A stretch of 15,549 nt of DNA from positions 1 through 15,549 of the forward strand of contig JAEZHY010000309.1 in assembly GCA_023416335.1 (NCBI GenBank), read 5' to 3'. The notes below the pieces were generated by a model. It was not told the origin of the DNA and searched no databases. It saw only the letters and a program-made list of their open reading frames with translations. Source of the stretch: Pseudomonadota bacterium. GTDB lineage: Bacteria > Desulfobacterota > Syntrophobacteria > Syntrophobacterales > Syntrophobacteraceae. A program made the position numbers and the translations under genes. Below, one piece after another: positions 1 to 7,260 of this stretch (position 1 is its first letter; each line of letters starts with the position of its first letter).

Positions 1-1136
1 ATATTGAAAATGGAACCGGTCCTGTTGGTTCTACTGGTAAAGGGTTCCAATTCTTTCAGGCACTTCTGGAGTTTTCTGATGTTTTCCGGCGAATATTCCC
101 AGTCCAGGCTGAGGTAGGCTGCGTTGAAAGCTTCGACCAGTCTGGGCAGATGAGTCCTGGACGGGTTTTCATTGTCTTCCAGGACAAGAGGCTCAATACT
201 CACCACGGGTTCGACCGGCTTGGCCTGAATGAGGGGTTTCGGTTCCGGAACGGGCTCGACGGCAAAGTCATCCTGCTCGGGACTCGTGCTCTCCATTAAG
301 AGTTCGTCCATCTGCGCCGCCGCTTGCAGAACCGGTTCGGCTTCCGCTGCTTTTTTCGTCAGCGGCGTAAAAAGGCTGTCTATCTCTTTATCGATTTCAA
401 ACTGAAGGCTTTCGAGGTCAACGAAGGAGTTGTCTGAAGGCTTTTCTTCGGGAGATTCTTCACTGAAATCCATAGATATGTCGGATGTATCAGGAGCCGC
501 TGAGTTTTTTCCTGAAGAGGGCATCAGAAGCGAATTCAGTTCGGAATCCATATCCGGTGTATTGAGTCCGAAGTCGAAGCTCTGCCCGGTGTTACCCTGC
601 GAATCATCGGCAGATGTTTCTGTTTGGGAAGTTTCCGCAAAGTCCGGATTGTCGTCAGCGATAGCGGTCTGTGCCGTTAGGGATACCTGCTTGTCCGGTG
701 AGGGCATCAGGATGGAATCGAGTTCGGAATCGAGAGCAGGGGCGAAGAGGTCGAGATCGAGATCGAACAGTCCCCCGGAATTCGTTTTCGGCTCTTCAAC
801 CGGTTCGGAGGCGAACAGTGTTCCATTTGTGCTTCCTGAAGTTGCGGAAAAATCGATTGACGGCCCGGGATTTGACGAGAGGGCGTCGATTTCGTCTTCG
901 TCTACCTCAAGCTTCATGCTTTCGAGAGTGAGCGAATTGTCGATTTCACCCGTGTCTCCGGCTTCAGATCCGGAAAACGCGGATTCCTGATTTCCGTTGG
1001 CATCGGCTGCTTTCTCTGTCGGCTTGAAGTTGGCCGGCATGAACAGGGAATCAATTTCTTTGTCTATTTCAAGCTCCAAGGCATCGAAATCAATGCCGGA
1101 GCTCGGCGTCGTCTGGTTCCCGTCTCTTTCAGACAT
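1..1136 (-). CDS. Acidic low-complexity protein with five EIDKEIDSLFxP-type motifs (C-terminus off the left edge)
   Basis: I read this frame directly; it stays open from an ATG at 1136 to the left edge (378 complete codons, no stop), so the C-terminus is missing. The start has a good ribosome site, AAAGGAAG, about 5 nt upstream. Residues 1-320 are rich in D, E, S and P and look disordered. A short motif recurs at residues 20-34, 71-86, 135-146, 196-207 and 244-258: the first and last share EIDKEIDSLF followed by x-P, the third and fourth are LDSELDSILMPS and MDSELNSLLMPS, and the second is degenerate. Residues 329-366 look folded and helical (AAYLSLDWEYSPENI). The gene follows the MglA-like GTPase by 148 nt on the same strand, so a shared operon is likely. 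I do not recognise a named family. A multivalent partner or scaffold of the GTPase/roadblock pair is an inference. Confidence 0.85.
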   Translation of the reverse strand, partial: MSERDGNQTTPSSGIDFDALELEIDKEIDSLFMPANFKPTEKAADANGNQESAFSGSEAGDTGEIDNSLTLESMKLEVDEDEIDALSSNPGPSIDFSATSGSTNGTLFASEPVEEPKTNSGGLFDLDLDLFAPALDSELDSILMPSPDKQVSLTAQTAIADDNPDFAETSQTETSADDSQGNTGQSFDFGLNTPDMDSELNSLLMPSSGKNSAAPDTSDISMDFSEESPEEKPSDNSFVDLESLQFEIDKEIDSLFTPLTKKAAEAEPVLQAAAQMDELLMESTSPEQDDFAVEPVPEPKPLIQAKPVEPVVSIEPLVLEDNENPSRTHLPRLVEAFNAAYLSLDWEYSPENIRKLQKCLKELEPFTSRTNRTGSIFN

Positions 1137-1284
1137 GAGCTTCCTTTCTCAAACTCGAAAGGGATACGGGCTTGAGAGGTCTTCCTCTCCTCCCCGTTCC
1201 GTAACCGTTGCTTCACTGGAGCAGGACAAATATATCGCTGGTTTGGGGGCATATGGCGGGCGAGTTCGATCGATCCAGGCCATA

Positions 1285-1905
1285 TCAGGCTTTGAGTTCA
1301 CCCCCCACCTTTTGAATCACGTTTCTTACTGTTCTCTTGCTGATTTCGCGCAGGGTCTCGTATACTCCTCCTCCCAGTGCAGCGCTGGCTTCGAAGTAGG
1401 GTACCCTGGCGCTCCTGTTCAGATCGGTTTGTAGTTCGTCAACCGTCAGAAGGGGTATATTGGACTCGATCAAGTCCCGCTTGTTGTATTGCAGTACCAG
1501 CGGCATCTGGTTCTGTGATATCCCTTCTTCTTCCAGGTTCTCGAAGAGATTTTCGAGGCTCTCTATGTTTTTATGCTTCTGGACCCGCAGAGAGTCGGCC
1601 ACGAATACGATTCCATCGACTCCTCTGAGTACGAGCTTTCTGGTGCTGTTGTACATTACCTGCCCCGGCACGGTATAAAGCTGGATCCGGATGGTCATGT
1701 TCAAAACCTTGCCGATGTTGAGCGGCAGGAAATCGAAGAAGAGAGTCCTGTCTCCCTTGGTGTCGATAGTCACCATCTTTCCGCAAACCTGCCTGGACAT
1801 GGACTCATGTATATAGAGCAGGTTTGTAGTCTTTCCCCCACGGCCGGGACCGTAATAGACAATCTTGGCCTGGATCTCGTTCTTGCTTAGATCTATGAAC
1901 GCCAT
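1285..1905 (-). CDS. MglA-like Ras-family small GTPase
   Basis: This is a cytoplasmic GTP-binding switch of the MglA type, which in Myxococcus xanthus sets cell polarity and motility with MglB. Starting at the ATG at 1905 gives 206 residues. The P-loop is GPGRGGKT (19-26), TKGDRTLFFDFLP is at 49-61, TVPGQ at 78-82, and the guanine-specificity motif NKRD at 141-144. With this start, Arg53 and Gln82 fall at the same numbers as the catalytic residues I recall for M. xanthus MglA, which supports the start choice. An in-frame TTG at 1929 would add eight residues but lies inside the upstream gene. The ATG is 4 nt after the roadblock stop, so the two genes are translationally linked. The C-terminus is about ten residues longer than M. 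xanthus MglA. The exact cellular role is unknown. Confidence 0.93.
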   Translation of the reverse strand: MAFIDLSKNEIQAKIVYYGPGRGGKTTNLLYIHESMSRQVCGKMVTIDTKGDRTLFFDFLPLNIGKVLNMTIRIQLYTVPGQVMYNSTRKLVLRGVDGIVFVADSLRVQKHKNIESLENLFENLEEEGISQNQMPLVLQYNKRDLIESNIPLLTVDELQTDLNRSARVPYFEASAALGGGVYETLREISKRTVRNVIQKVGGELKA

Positions 1906-1909
1906 AATC

Positions 1910-2308
1910 TCATTCCCCCGACTCCCCAAACACGGCGCACATTTCTTTGATCGCGCTTCCCAATTTGAGCCGGATCAAACCCAGAGAAACATTATCGTTA
2001 AAAAGGGTGATGATGAGATATTCCTTCCCCAGACGGCTGAAGTGAACATTGCGCTTACCTCCTTTGTGGAACAGGAGGGCAAAATCCTCTTCCCCGATCA
2101 ACTTGGCTATCTCGGCAGTTGCCGCGAAGTTGGCGGCTGAAAGGGCGGCCAGGGAAAATATGTCATCCATTTCGAGGCACCCGCACTGCATGATCAGATT
2201 GCCCGAAAGGTCAACCAGAATTACGTGTTCTGCGCCCGAGTCGAGCAGCCTTTCAGAAATAATTTCTTCCAGCTTGCCGGTTTCGTGTTTCGTGAGAATA
2301 AGGCTCAT
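1910..2308 (-). CDS. Roadblock/LC7-domain protein, MglB-like
   Basis: This small cytoplasmic protein (132 aa) is made of one roadblock/LC7 fold. Visible features are a helix at 8-24, the strand segment HVILVDLSGNLI (28-39), the helix with SAANFAATAEIAKLIG (57-72) and the strands FALLFHKGGKRNVHF (76-90) and YLIITLFND (97-105). MglB, a roadblock homodimer, is the GTPase-activating partner of MglA, and the next gene, 4 nt downstream, is an MglA-type GTPase; this pairing supports a GAP or regulator role. The start ATG at 2308 has a strong AAAGGAG about 5 nt upstream. An intrinsic terminator of the preceding gene lies about 90 nt upstream, so transcription of this operon probably starts in 2309-2392, where I see no clear sigma-70 promoter. 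Whether it is a GAP or another adaptor cannot be told from sequence. Confidence 0.9.
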   Translation of the reverse strand: MSLILTKHETGKLEEIISERLLDSGAEHVILVDLSGNLIMQCGCLEMDDIFSLAALSAANFAATAEIAKLIGEEDFALLFHKGGKRNVHFSRLGKEYLIITLFNDNVSLGLIRLKLGSAIKEMCAVFGESGE

Positions 2309-2392
2309 CGGCTCCTTTCTCTTTCTGCGGACCGGAATTCGGTCGGAAATGTTCTAATGCGGCAAATCCATTCAAATCCAGTCAGCAGTTAT

Positions 2393-2424
2393 GCAAAAAC
2401 CATGCGGGTTGGAATCCCCCGCAT
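2393..2424 (-). terminator. Rho-independent terminator after the pentapeptide-PATAN gene
   Basis: On the minus strand, 8 nt after the stop codon at 2432, a stem of ATGCGGG pairs with CCCGCAT (2418-2424 with 2402-2408) and is followed by GGTTTTTGC. The perfect 7-bp GC-rich stem with a T5 run is a standard intrinsic terminator. It separates the pentapeptide-PATAN gene from the roadblock/MglA operon, so the latter should have its own promoter. Confidence 0.75.
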
Positions 2425-2431
2425 CTTGGTA

Positions 2432-3547
2432 CTATCTCATCTCCACTATGTCGGCATAGAGGGGATGACCTTTGTCCACATCGACAAGTTTGAGTGGTGC
2501 GAGCAGAATCTCCCCGCGTGCCGAGAGCGAACACAGAACCTCGTCCTCACCTTCCGGATCGAGAATATCCGTGATTTCAATCTTTTCCTGAATATTCAGC
2601 TTCTTGCCGTCTCTTTTCAAAAAAGTGATGAGTTCTCCGGAAGCATGGGCTTCCATTGGAAGAAACTCTCTGGCCTTCTGAACCAGGCTGGAATATTTGC
2701 CTGCGAATTCGTTTTCGTCGTTCCTCCGATGCGACTGAATCATTAGTTGCATCAATGGCTTGTCGATGGAACAAGTCCCATCAGGAACATACGGGTAAGT
2801 TATGAAGCGGCCGCCATCCCATCCCAGAATCTGGATGAAAGCGTCTTCTCCCTGTACGTTTCCCGCAACGGCGTGAAGAACTTGGCCGGATCCGATGTAG
2901 ATGTTGCCCTTCATGCCTTTCGAACGCACTTCTATGTTCAATGCGGATCCTGAGAGGCACCCTATCTGAATCAGGTCTGCGAGCTTGATCGCAGTAATTG
3001 TTCCATGGAAATCCCTGGATTTTGGAGGACCACCTGCAGCCGAGAGGTCCATGCCGTCCAGAACGGCATCGGTGAGGTCGGCGCCTTCCAGGTTTGTCAT
3101 CTTCAGATTGACGTTGGTTATTCTTGCCTTGCGCAGGTTGCATCCGTTGAGGTTGGCCCCTTCGAGGTCCGCCCCGTCGAGGTCTGCTTCCTCCAGGTCG
3201 GCCCGGACCAGGTTCGCACTGATCAGTGTGGCATCTCTGAGATTGGCCCCCCGAAGATTGGCCATGCTCAGATTCGCCACATTGGCTTTGGCCTTCAGAA
3301 GGTTGGCCCCTTCCAGATTTGCTCCGAGCAAATTGGTGGAATGCAGATTTGCTCCCGCCAGGTTTGCGCCTTTCAGATTGGAGCGGCCAAGACTGGTATT
3401 CGAAAGATCGGCACCTCGGAGGTCCGCCTCCAGGAGCCAACCTGCCTTGGAAAGGTCCATGGATGATAGATTTACACCCCGCAAATATGCAGGGCCTCTT
3501 CCGGAAATTAGTGCCGTCAGCAGATGTTCGCGTGAAATCTCGGACAT
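2432..3547 (-). CDS. Pentapeptide-repeat protein fused to a PATAN (DUF4388) domain
   Basis: This is a 371-residue protein with two recognisable parts. Residues 22-168 are about 29 pentapeptide repeats of the A(D/N)LxG type (for example ADLRGADL, ANLAGANL), predicted to form a right-handed four-sided beta-helix. Residues about 181-278 match the PATAN/DUF4388 pattern: KLADLIQIGCLSG, IYIGSGQVLHAVAG, GEDAFIQILGWDGGRF, then SIDKPLMQLMIQ and the closing RRNDE. The last 90 residues are a less clear beta-rich tail. PATAN was defined at the N-terminus of the cyanobacterial regulator PatA and occurs in regulators of pili, motility and polarity. There is no signal peptide or membrane segment. The start ATG at 3547 has a GGGAG about 12 nt upstream. 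The gene ends in its own terminator. Proximity to the MglA pair suggests a related function, but no direct link is visible. Confidence 0.9.
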   Translation of the reverse strand: MSEISREHLLTALISGRGPAYLRGVNLSSMDLSKAGWLLEADLRGADLSNTSLGRSNLKGANLAGANLHSTNLLGANLEGANLLKAKANVANLSMANLRGANLRDATLISANLVRADLEEADLDGADLEGANLNGCNLRKARITNVNLKMTNLEGADLTDAVLDGMDLSAAGGPPKSRDFHGTITAIKLADLIQIGCLSGSALNIEVRSKGMKGNIYIGSGQVLHAVAGNVQGEDAFIQILGWDGGRFITYPYVPDGTCSIDKPLMQLMIQSHRRNDENEFAGKYSSLVQKAREFLPMEAHASGELITFLKRDGKKLNIQEKIEITDILDPEGEDEVLCSLSARGEILLAPLKLVDVDKGHPLYADIVEMR

Positions 3548-3634
3548 AAGAACCGATTCTCCCTACTTTCCAGGCCGATTTGAGGATGCCCGCTCTTAGG
3601 AGCGCGGTCTTTTGGCTAATTGGTGCATCACGTG

Positions 3635-3668
3635 CATAGGAAATTTTCGAACTTACAGCCTTCCTATG
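3635..3668. promoter_or_regulatory. 8-bp inverted repeat upstream of the pentapeptide-PATAN gene
   Basis: CATAGGAA (3635-3642) and TTCCTATG (3661-3668) are perfect inverted arms separated by 18 nt, so their centres are 26 bp apart. The element lies about 88 nt upstream of the start codon at 3547, in the only non-coding gap of this part. It could be an operator for a dimeric regulator or an mRNA hairpin. No regulator is identified. Confidence 0.35.
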
Positions 3669-3684
3669 ATTAATCGGTTGTCGG

Positions 3685-3708
3685 TGAGAAAAGGATAAAG
3701 ATTATCCT
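3685..3708 (-). terminator. Weak terminator-like hairpin downstream of the queuosine-salvage gene
   Basis: On the minus strand AGGATA-ATCTT-TATCCT (3708-3692) is followed by TTTCTC. The 6-bp stem is AT-rich and the T run is short, so this is only a possible terminator. It lies about 100 nt after the stop codon at 3810 and about 140 nt before the pentapeptide-PATAN start. Confidence 0.25.
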
Positions 3709-3809
3709 GTGACGGGATGCCCTGATGGTCATTCTTTTTGTAAGTGAAATACGAAATTGAAATTCAGATGGGAAACGAAATTACCGGAGTGATAAATGCC
3801 AAGGCGCGA

Positions 3810-4790
3810 CTAATAAAAGATTGTACGACAACGATGATAAGGCCGGTTCCGGAAGGAGTCGAACTGCCCCAGTCGCCACAGCCAGTTATCCACTTCTGCG
3901 CTGAGAATTCCTCTGCCCGCTCGAAGAAAAGCTTTCCTGATTTCCTCAACCGAACGGATCGTAATGGCTCGAATCTCGACTTCCTCTTCGGAGCCTGCCC
4001 GAAGATAGACAAGGTTATCCACTTTCGCGGCCAGTTCCGGGGTATAGGAGATGATGCCGAGTTCCCTGAGCACCTGCGGGAGCTTGTAGTCGGCGAAAGC
4101 GGTTAGTCCGCCAATATCGCTGAGAGTCCCCCAGTTCTTGCCGCCGAAGGCACTGAACAAATCCCAGGCAAATATCTGTGCCCGTTTCCAGAAATAGACC
4201 GTTTGGCCTTTATACGCCGCTTCGTCACGGAAGCTCGGAAATGAAACGGCAAGCTCCGCCGCCAGCCGAGCGGCGCTTCCATTCGCAGTTTGCAGCAGTG
4301 AGAGGACGCTGCCGCCGAAATTGTTCAGAAGGACCGTGCCCGCTTCCCTGAGATTGCGGAGCCTTTCTTCGAACAGGGGAATACAGCCCTGTCCGGAAAA
4401 GATCCGGCTGAGATCGATCTCATCGATGTGGGAAAGATAAGTGGGATCGGTGATGGGGTAGTTCGCTTCAAATGCGCGTTTCAGGCTCGCTGCCAGTCCC
4501 CAGTAACCGGAGTAGGGAATGCCTTTGTAAAATACCGTCCAGACGGGCTCGCCGGGATCCGGCCAGAAGCAGTGGTTAAGAACATCCAGTGTGAATATCC
4601 ATTTTACCGCCTCTTCGGTTCCGTCGAAAAAGTGGCAGGGATGTTCCCAGGAAGAGCCGTGTTCGATCAGATGCCCCCACTGTTCAACTGCCGGGCCGAT
4701 CCGATCGGGATGAAAAATGACGTGGGCGCTTTGGGAGACGACTCTGTCGACTGAAGGGAGCAATTGGGAAAAATCGGGAGGATTGGTCAT
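3810..4790 (-). CDS. Queuosine salvage N-glycosylase (QNG1/DUF2419 family)
   Basis: Members of this family release the queuine base from queuosine 5'-monophosphate so it can be reused for tRNA modification. The 326-residue protein is close to the family's usual length and aligns end to end with human QNG1 (C9orf64) as I recall it. Matching blocks are FPSFRDEAAYKGQTVYFWKR (184-203), FADYKLPQVL (232-241), EEEVEIRA (268-275) and the terminal RPYHRCRTIFY (316-326). The Asp in FADY belongs to the substrate pocket in the family. The start ATG at 4790 has AGGAG about 10 nt upstream. No other queuosine genes are in the window. The gene begins 18 nt beyond the T-tract of the gltS terminator, so either it depends on read-through or its promoter overlaps the upstream gene. 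Confidence in the family is high; the physiological substrate in this organism is inferred. Confidence 0.92.
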   Translation of the reverse strand: MTNPPDFSQLLPSVDRVVSQSAHVIFHPDRIGPAVEQWGHLIEHGSSWEHPCHFFDGTEEAVKWIFTLDVLNHCFWPDPGEPVWTVFYKGIPYSGYWGLAASLKRAFEANYPITDPTYLSHIDEIDLSRIFSGQGCIPLFEERLRNLREAGTVLLNNFGGSVLSLLQTANGSAARLAAELAVSFPSFRDEAAYKGQTVYFWKRAQIFAWDLFSAFGGKNWGTLSDIGGLTAFADYKLPQVLRELGIISYTPELAAKVDNLVYLRAGSEEEVEIRAITIRSVEEIRKAFLRAGRGILSAEVDNWLWRLGQFDSFRNRPYHRCRTIFY

Positions 4791-4808
4791 CTCGTTTTGC
4801 TCCTGATA

Positions 4809-4838
4809 GAAAAAGCCCGCAGGAAATACTGCGGGCTT
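4809..4838 (-). terminator. Strong Rho-independent terminator after the gltS operon, directly upstream of the queuosine-salvage gene
   Basis: AAGCCCGCAG pairs perfectly with CTGCGGGCTT (4838-4829 with 4822-4813) around a 6-nt loop, and the minus strand continues with T5. The 10-bp stem begins 25 nt after the gltS stop codon at 4864. The T-tract ends 18 nt before the next start codon, and the ribosome site of that gene lies between them. It could act as a full terminator or as an attenuator for the downstream gene. Confidence 0.88.
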
Positions 4839-4863
4839 CTCTTATCGTTCTTGACTTTCGGTA

Positions 4864-7194
4864 TTACTCGATCGGTTCGTTTTCTACCAGGTTCCATACG
4901 CCGCAAGGGCAGGCTCCGGCGCAAAAACCGCATCCGATGCACTTTTCGGGATCGACGACCATCTCGTACGAGTCGCCCTTTTCCTGCCTCGAAATTGCCG
5001 ACTGGGGACAGACCGTAACGCATATGCCGCAGTCTCTGCATGTTCCGCAGGAAGAGCACTGGGATGCGCAGGACTGAACTCCGTCAAAGCTCATGAGCCG
5101 CGGATCGAAATATTCGAGCTTGATGCGGGAATAGTCGATCCTGCTTCTCGCGGGTGCCATTTGGAAGTCTCTGCCTGCAAGCAGGTCTCCGATCTTTGAG
5201 GCGGCCTTTTTGCCCGCCCCTATAGCGTCAGTCAGGAGACCCAGTTTCACGGCATCACCGACCGCGAATATCTTCTGATCCGTGGTCTGATAATGTTCGT
5301 TTACCTTGATGAAGCCTCGCTCCGTGGCGACGCTTTCCGGGAGGAAATCGAGTTCAGGCATGTCGCCGACCGAAATGATTACGGTATCGGCGGGAATGAC
5401 TTCGCCCGTGGTAAGCTCGAGACCCGTGGCCGTTACTGCTTTGCTGAAACAGGGATAGCGGAATTTGGCCCCTATCTTTTCGGCTTCTTTCCGTTCTTTG
5501 CCAAACGAAAGAGGCGGCTGGATATCGACCAGGATGATTTCCTCTGCCCCGAGCCTATGTGCTTCAGTTGCCGCATCACAGCCGACGTTGCCCGCGCCGA
5601 TGATGACGACCCGTTTCCCGACCTTTGCCTTGTTCGCCTTGGCATGTCGCAGGAATTCGAGGGCGGGAACCAGTTTTTCTTTGCCCGGAATTGGGATGAC
5701 CCGCGGCTTCTGGGCTCCGGAAGCGATTACGATGAAGTCGTACTCTTCCTTGAGTTCCTCGATGTCGGACGTATCGAGGCGCTTCCTCAGGTGTACGTGG
5801 GGAAGGGCTTCTTTTACGCGCTTCAGTTCGGCATTGACGACTTCGTCGGGAATGCGCGACTTGGGAATCTGTGCGGAAATCTTTCCGCCGAGGTCCGCGT
5901 GCATGTCGTAGATAACAGCTTCATGCCCCTGCTGACGGAGTTGCCAGGCGATGGAGATACCGGCAGGACCGCCGCCGATTACCGCGATCTTTTTTCCGGA
6001 CAGGGGCGGAAGTTCGGGAAGCTTTGCCTCGATGCTGGCGCGTCCGAGTTGGCTCACATCCACTGGGAGCATCCTGGCGGTTTGCCTCGTGCACCCCTGC
6101 ATGCACAGGTTCGGACAGAGATAGCCGCAGACGGTTGCGGGGAAAGGCGTATAGGCAAGAGCCAGGTCTACCGCTTCGTCAACGCGCCCTTCGCGAATGA
6201 GGCGCCATCTTTCGTGAACCGGAATCCCGGTCGGGCAGCTCGTTTCGCACGGTGCGGCAAACTTGCGGTTTTCCCAGGTGGGAACATACCTGCGGAGAAA
6301 GCCGGTCGTAATTACCGGAATCGGGCTTCTGTCGAAATCGACCAGATCGCCGATGAGTCCTCCGCGTCCGAGTTCGGAGTCCCAGACCTCGCCGTGGAAA
6401 GCATCCATCGAGCGCCTTGGGGCTGAGTGTTTCTCATGCGGGCCGCGCGCTTCCAGCAACTGCCATTCGTCACGATTGGCGAGGTGGGTATAAAGTTCGA
6501 TCCTGCCGATCGCGGTGAGGTACCTTGTCATGTTTTCGGCGAGCCATCCCCATTCTTCATCCGTGATGGGAACGAGCTTGGCGTCCCGCTTGCTGTAACC
6601 CAGATGCGGGCCTCTGAAAAAGATCTTTCCGCCGACCATACCAACGCAGGGGCGGTATCCGAGGACGTTTTCCGGGTCCTGTGGCTGATAGCCGCAAACG
6701 ACCGCAATACCGCCGGCCATGAATTCCGCGAAGTAGTCGCCGGCGGATCCGAGCACCCACAACTCGGGATGATCGAAGCGCGGATTGCGCTTTGTCATCG
6801 TCATACCGCGCGCGCCTATGTTGCCGGCAACGTAGATCTTACCCTGGGCCATTGCGTTAGCGGTACCGTTTGTCGCATGGCCGTGTATGACTATTTCCGC
6901 ACCGGCGTTAAGCCAACCCACGTCGTCTGAAGCCGGGCCGAAAACTTCGATCAGGGTGTTGGGAAATCCCATCGAGCCTACGCGCTGCCCCGGCGAGCCG
7001 GTTATGCTGACATGAAGCTTTTTTTCTCCGGCCTTCCAAAGTCTGCCGCCGATTCCATGTTGTCCGAAGGCTTCGATTTCGAGAGCGCAGGAGCCGTTTT
7101 CGACGGCTTTCTGCAATCGTTCTTCCAGAATGCGCGATTCCAGGCGGCGGCCGTTTTCAAAGCCGGAAATTCGAAATACCTGTTGGGGTTCCAT
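4864..7194 (-). CDS. Glutamate synthase subunit: GXGXG domain fused to GltD-like FAD/NAD(P)H oxidoreductase and double ferredoxin domain
   Basis: This is the electron-input part of a split glutamate synthase. From the ATG at 7194 it has 776 residues. Residues about 5-240 form the GXGXG beta-helix that in standard enzymes ends the large subunit. Residues about 310-680 resemble GltD: cysteines 316, 320, 356, 360, 364 and 368 for Fe-S clusters, the FAD motif GGGPAG (407-412), the nucleotide motif GAGNVG (533-538) and the second FAD motif FAVGD (643-647). The C-terminus has two ferredoxin motifs, CRDCGICVTVCP (719-730) and CIGCGFCAGACP (752-763), preceded by extra cysteines 709, 713 and 716. The chosen start has GGAG 7 nt upstream. 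An in-frame ATG at 7236 would add 14 residues with four cysteines and remains possible. The gene follows the synthase subunit by 66 nt. NAD(P)H oxidation feeding electrons to the FMN subunit is inferred from family knowledge. Confidence 0.9.
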   Translation of the reverse strand: MEPQQVFRISGFENGRRLESRILEERLQKAVENGSCALEIEAFGQHGIGGRLWKAGEKKLHVSITGSPGQRVGSMGFPNTLIEVFGPASDDVGWLNAGAEIVIHGHATNGTANAMAQGKIYVAGNIGARGMTMTKRNPRFDHPELWVLGSAGDYFAEFMAGGIAVVCGYQPQDPENVLGYRPCVGMVGGKIFFRGPHLGYSKRDAKLVPITDEEWGWLAENMTRYLTAIGRIELYTHLANRDEWQLLEARGPHEKHSAPRRSMDAFHGEVWDSELGRGGLIGDLVDFDRSPIPVITTGFLRRYVPTWENRKFAAPCETSCPTGIPVHERWRLIREGRVDEAVDLALAYTPFPATVCGYLCPNLCMQGCTRQTARMLPVDVSQLGRASIEAKLPELPPLSGKKIAVIGGGPAGISIAWQLRQQGHEAVIYDMHADLGGKISAQIPKSRIPDEVVNAELKRVKEALPHVHLRKRLDTSDIEELKEEYDFIVIASGAQKPRVIPIPGKEKLVPALEFLRHAKANKAKVGKRVVIIGAGNVGCDAATEAHRLGAEEIILVDIQPPLSFGKERKEAEKIGAKFRYPCFSKAVTATGLELTTGEVIPADTVIISVGDMPELDFLPESVATERGFIKVNEHYQTTDQKIFAVGDAVKLGLLTDAIGAGKKAASKIGDLLAGRDFQMAPARSRIDYSRIKLEYFDPRLMSFDGVQSCASQCSSCGTCRDCGICVTVCPQSAISRQEKGDSYEMVVDPEKCIGCGFCAGACPCGVWNLVENEPIE

Positions 7195-7201
7195 ATGCTG
7201 A

Positions 7202-7205
7202 CTCC
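7202..7205 (-). promoter_or_regulatory. Ribosome binding site that favours the 7194 start of the GXGXG-GltD subunit
   Basis: GGAG lies 7 nt upstream of the ATG at 7194 on the minus strand, which is ideal spacing. The alternative ATG at 7236 has only a GGGGG run 4 nt upstream and sits in the loop of a possible hairpin (stem 7216-7221 with 7238-7243), so the downstream start is preferred. Confidence 0.55.
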
Positions 7206-7260
7206 GTGAAAAGCAGGGGCAGACGCATTTGCGCATTTGCCCCCGACCGATCTGCCGGTT

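Noticed and set aside
430..1434. Plus-strand open frames over the left end
   Set aside because: They are antisense to the acidic repeat protein and the GTPase. The Ser/Glu-rich translation reflects the opposite strand's repeats.
2309..2392. Sigma-54 or sigma-70 promoter for the roadblock operon
   Set aside because: GGATTTG repeats occur on the minus strand, but the GG-GC spacing does not fit sigma-54 and no good -35/-10 pair is present.
2985..3599. Arg/Ser-rich plus-strand frame and apparent DNA repeats resembling a repeat array
   Set aside because: The short periodic DNA similarity (about 15 nt) comes from the pentapeptide codons on the minus strand. There are no unique spacers, so it is neither a CRISPR array nor a satellite.
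4791..4863. PreQ1 riboswitch upstream of the queuosine-salvage gene
   Set aside because: The hairpin has a 6-nt loop without the preQ1-I loop and A-rich tail pattern, and is followed by a T-tract. It fits an ordinary terminator.
5293..6426. 377-codon open frame on the plus strand
   Set aside because: It is antisense to the GXGXG-GltD subunit, and its translation has no family features.
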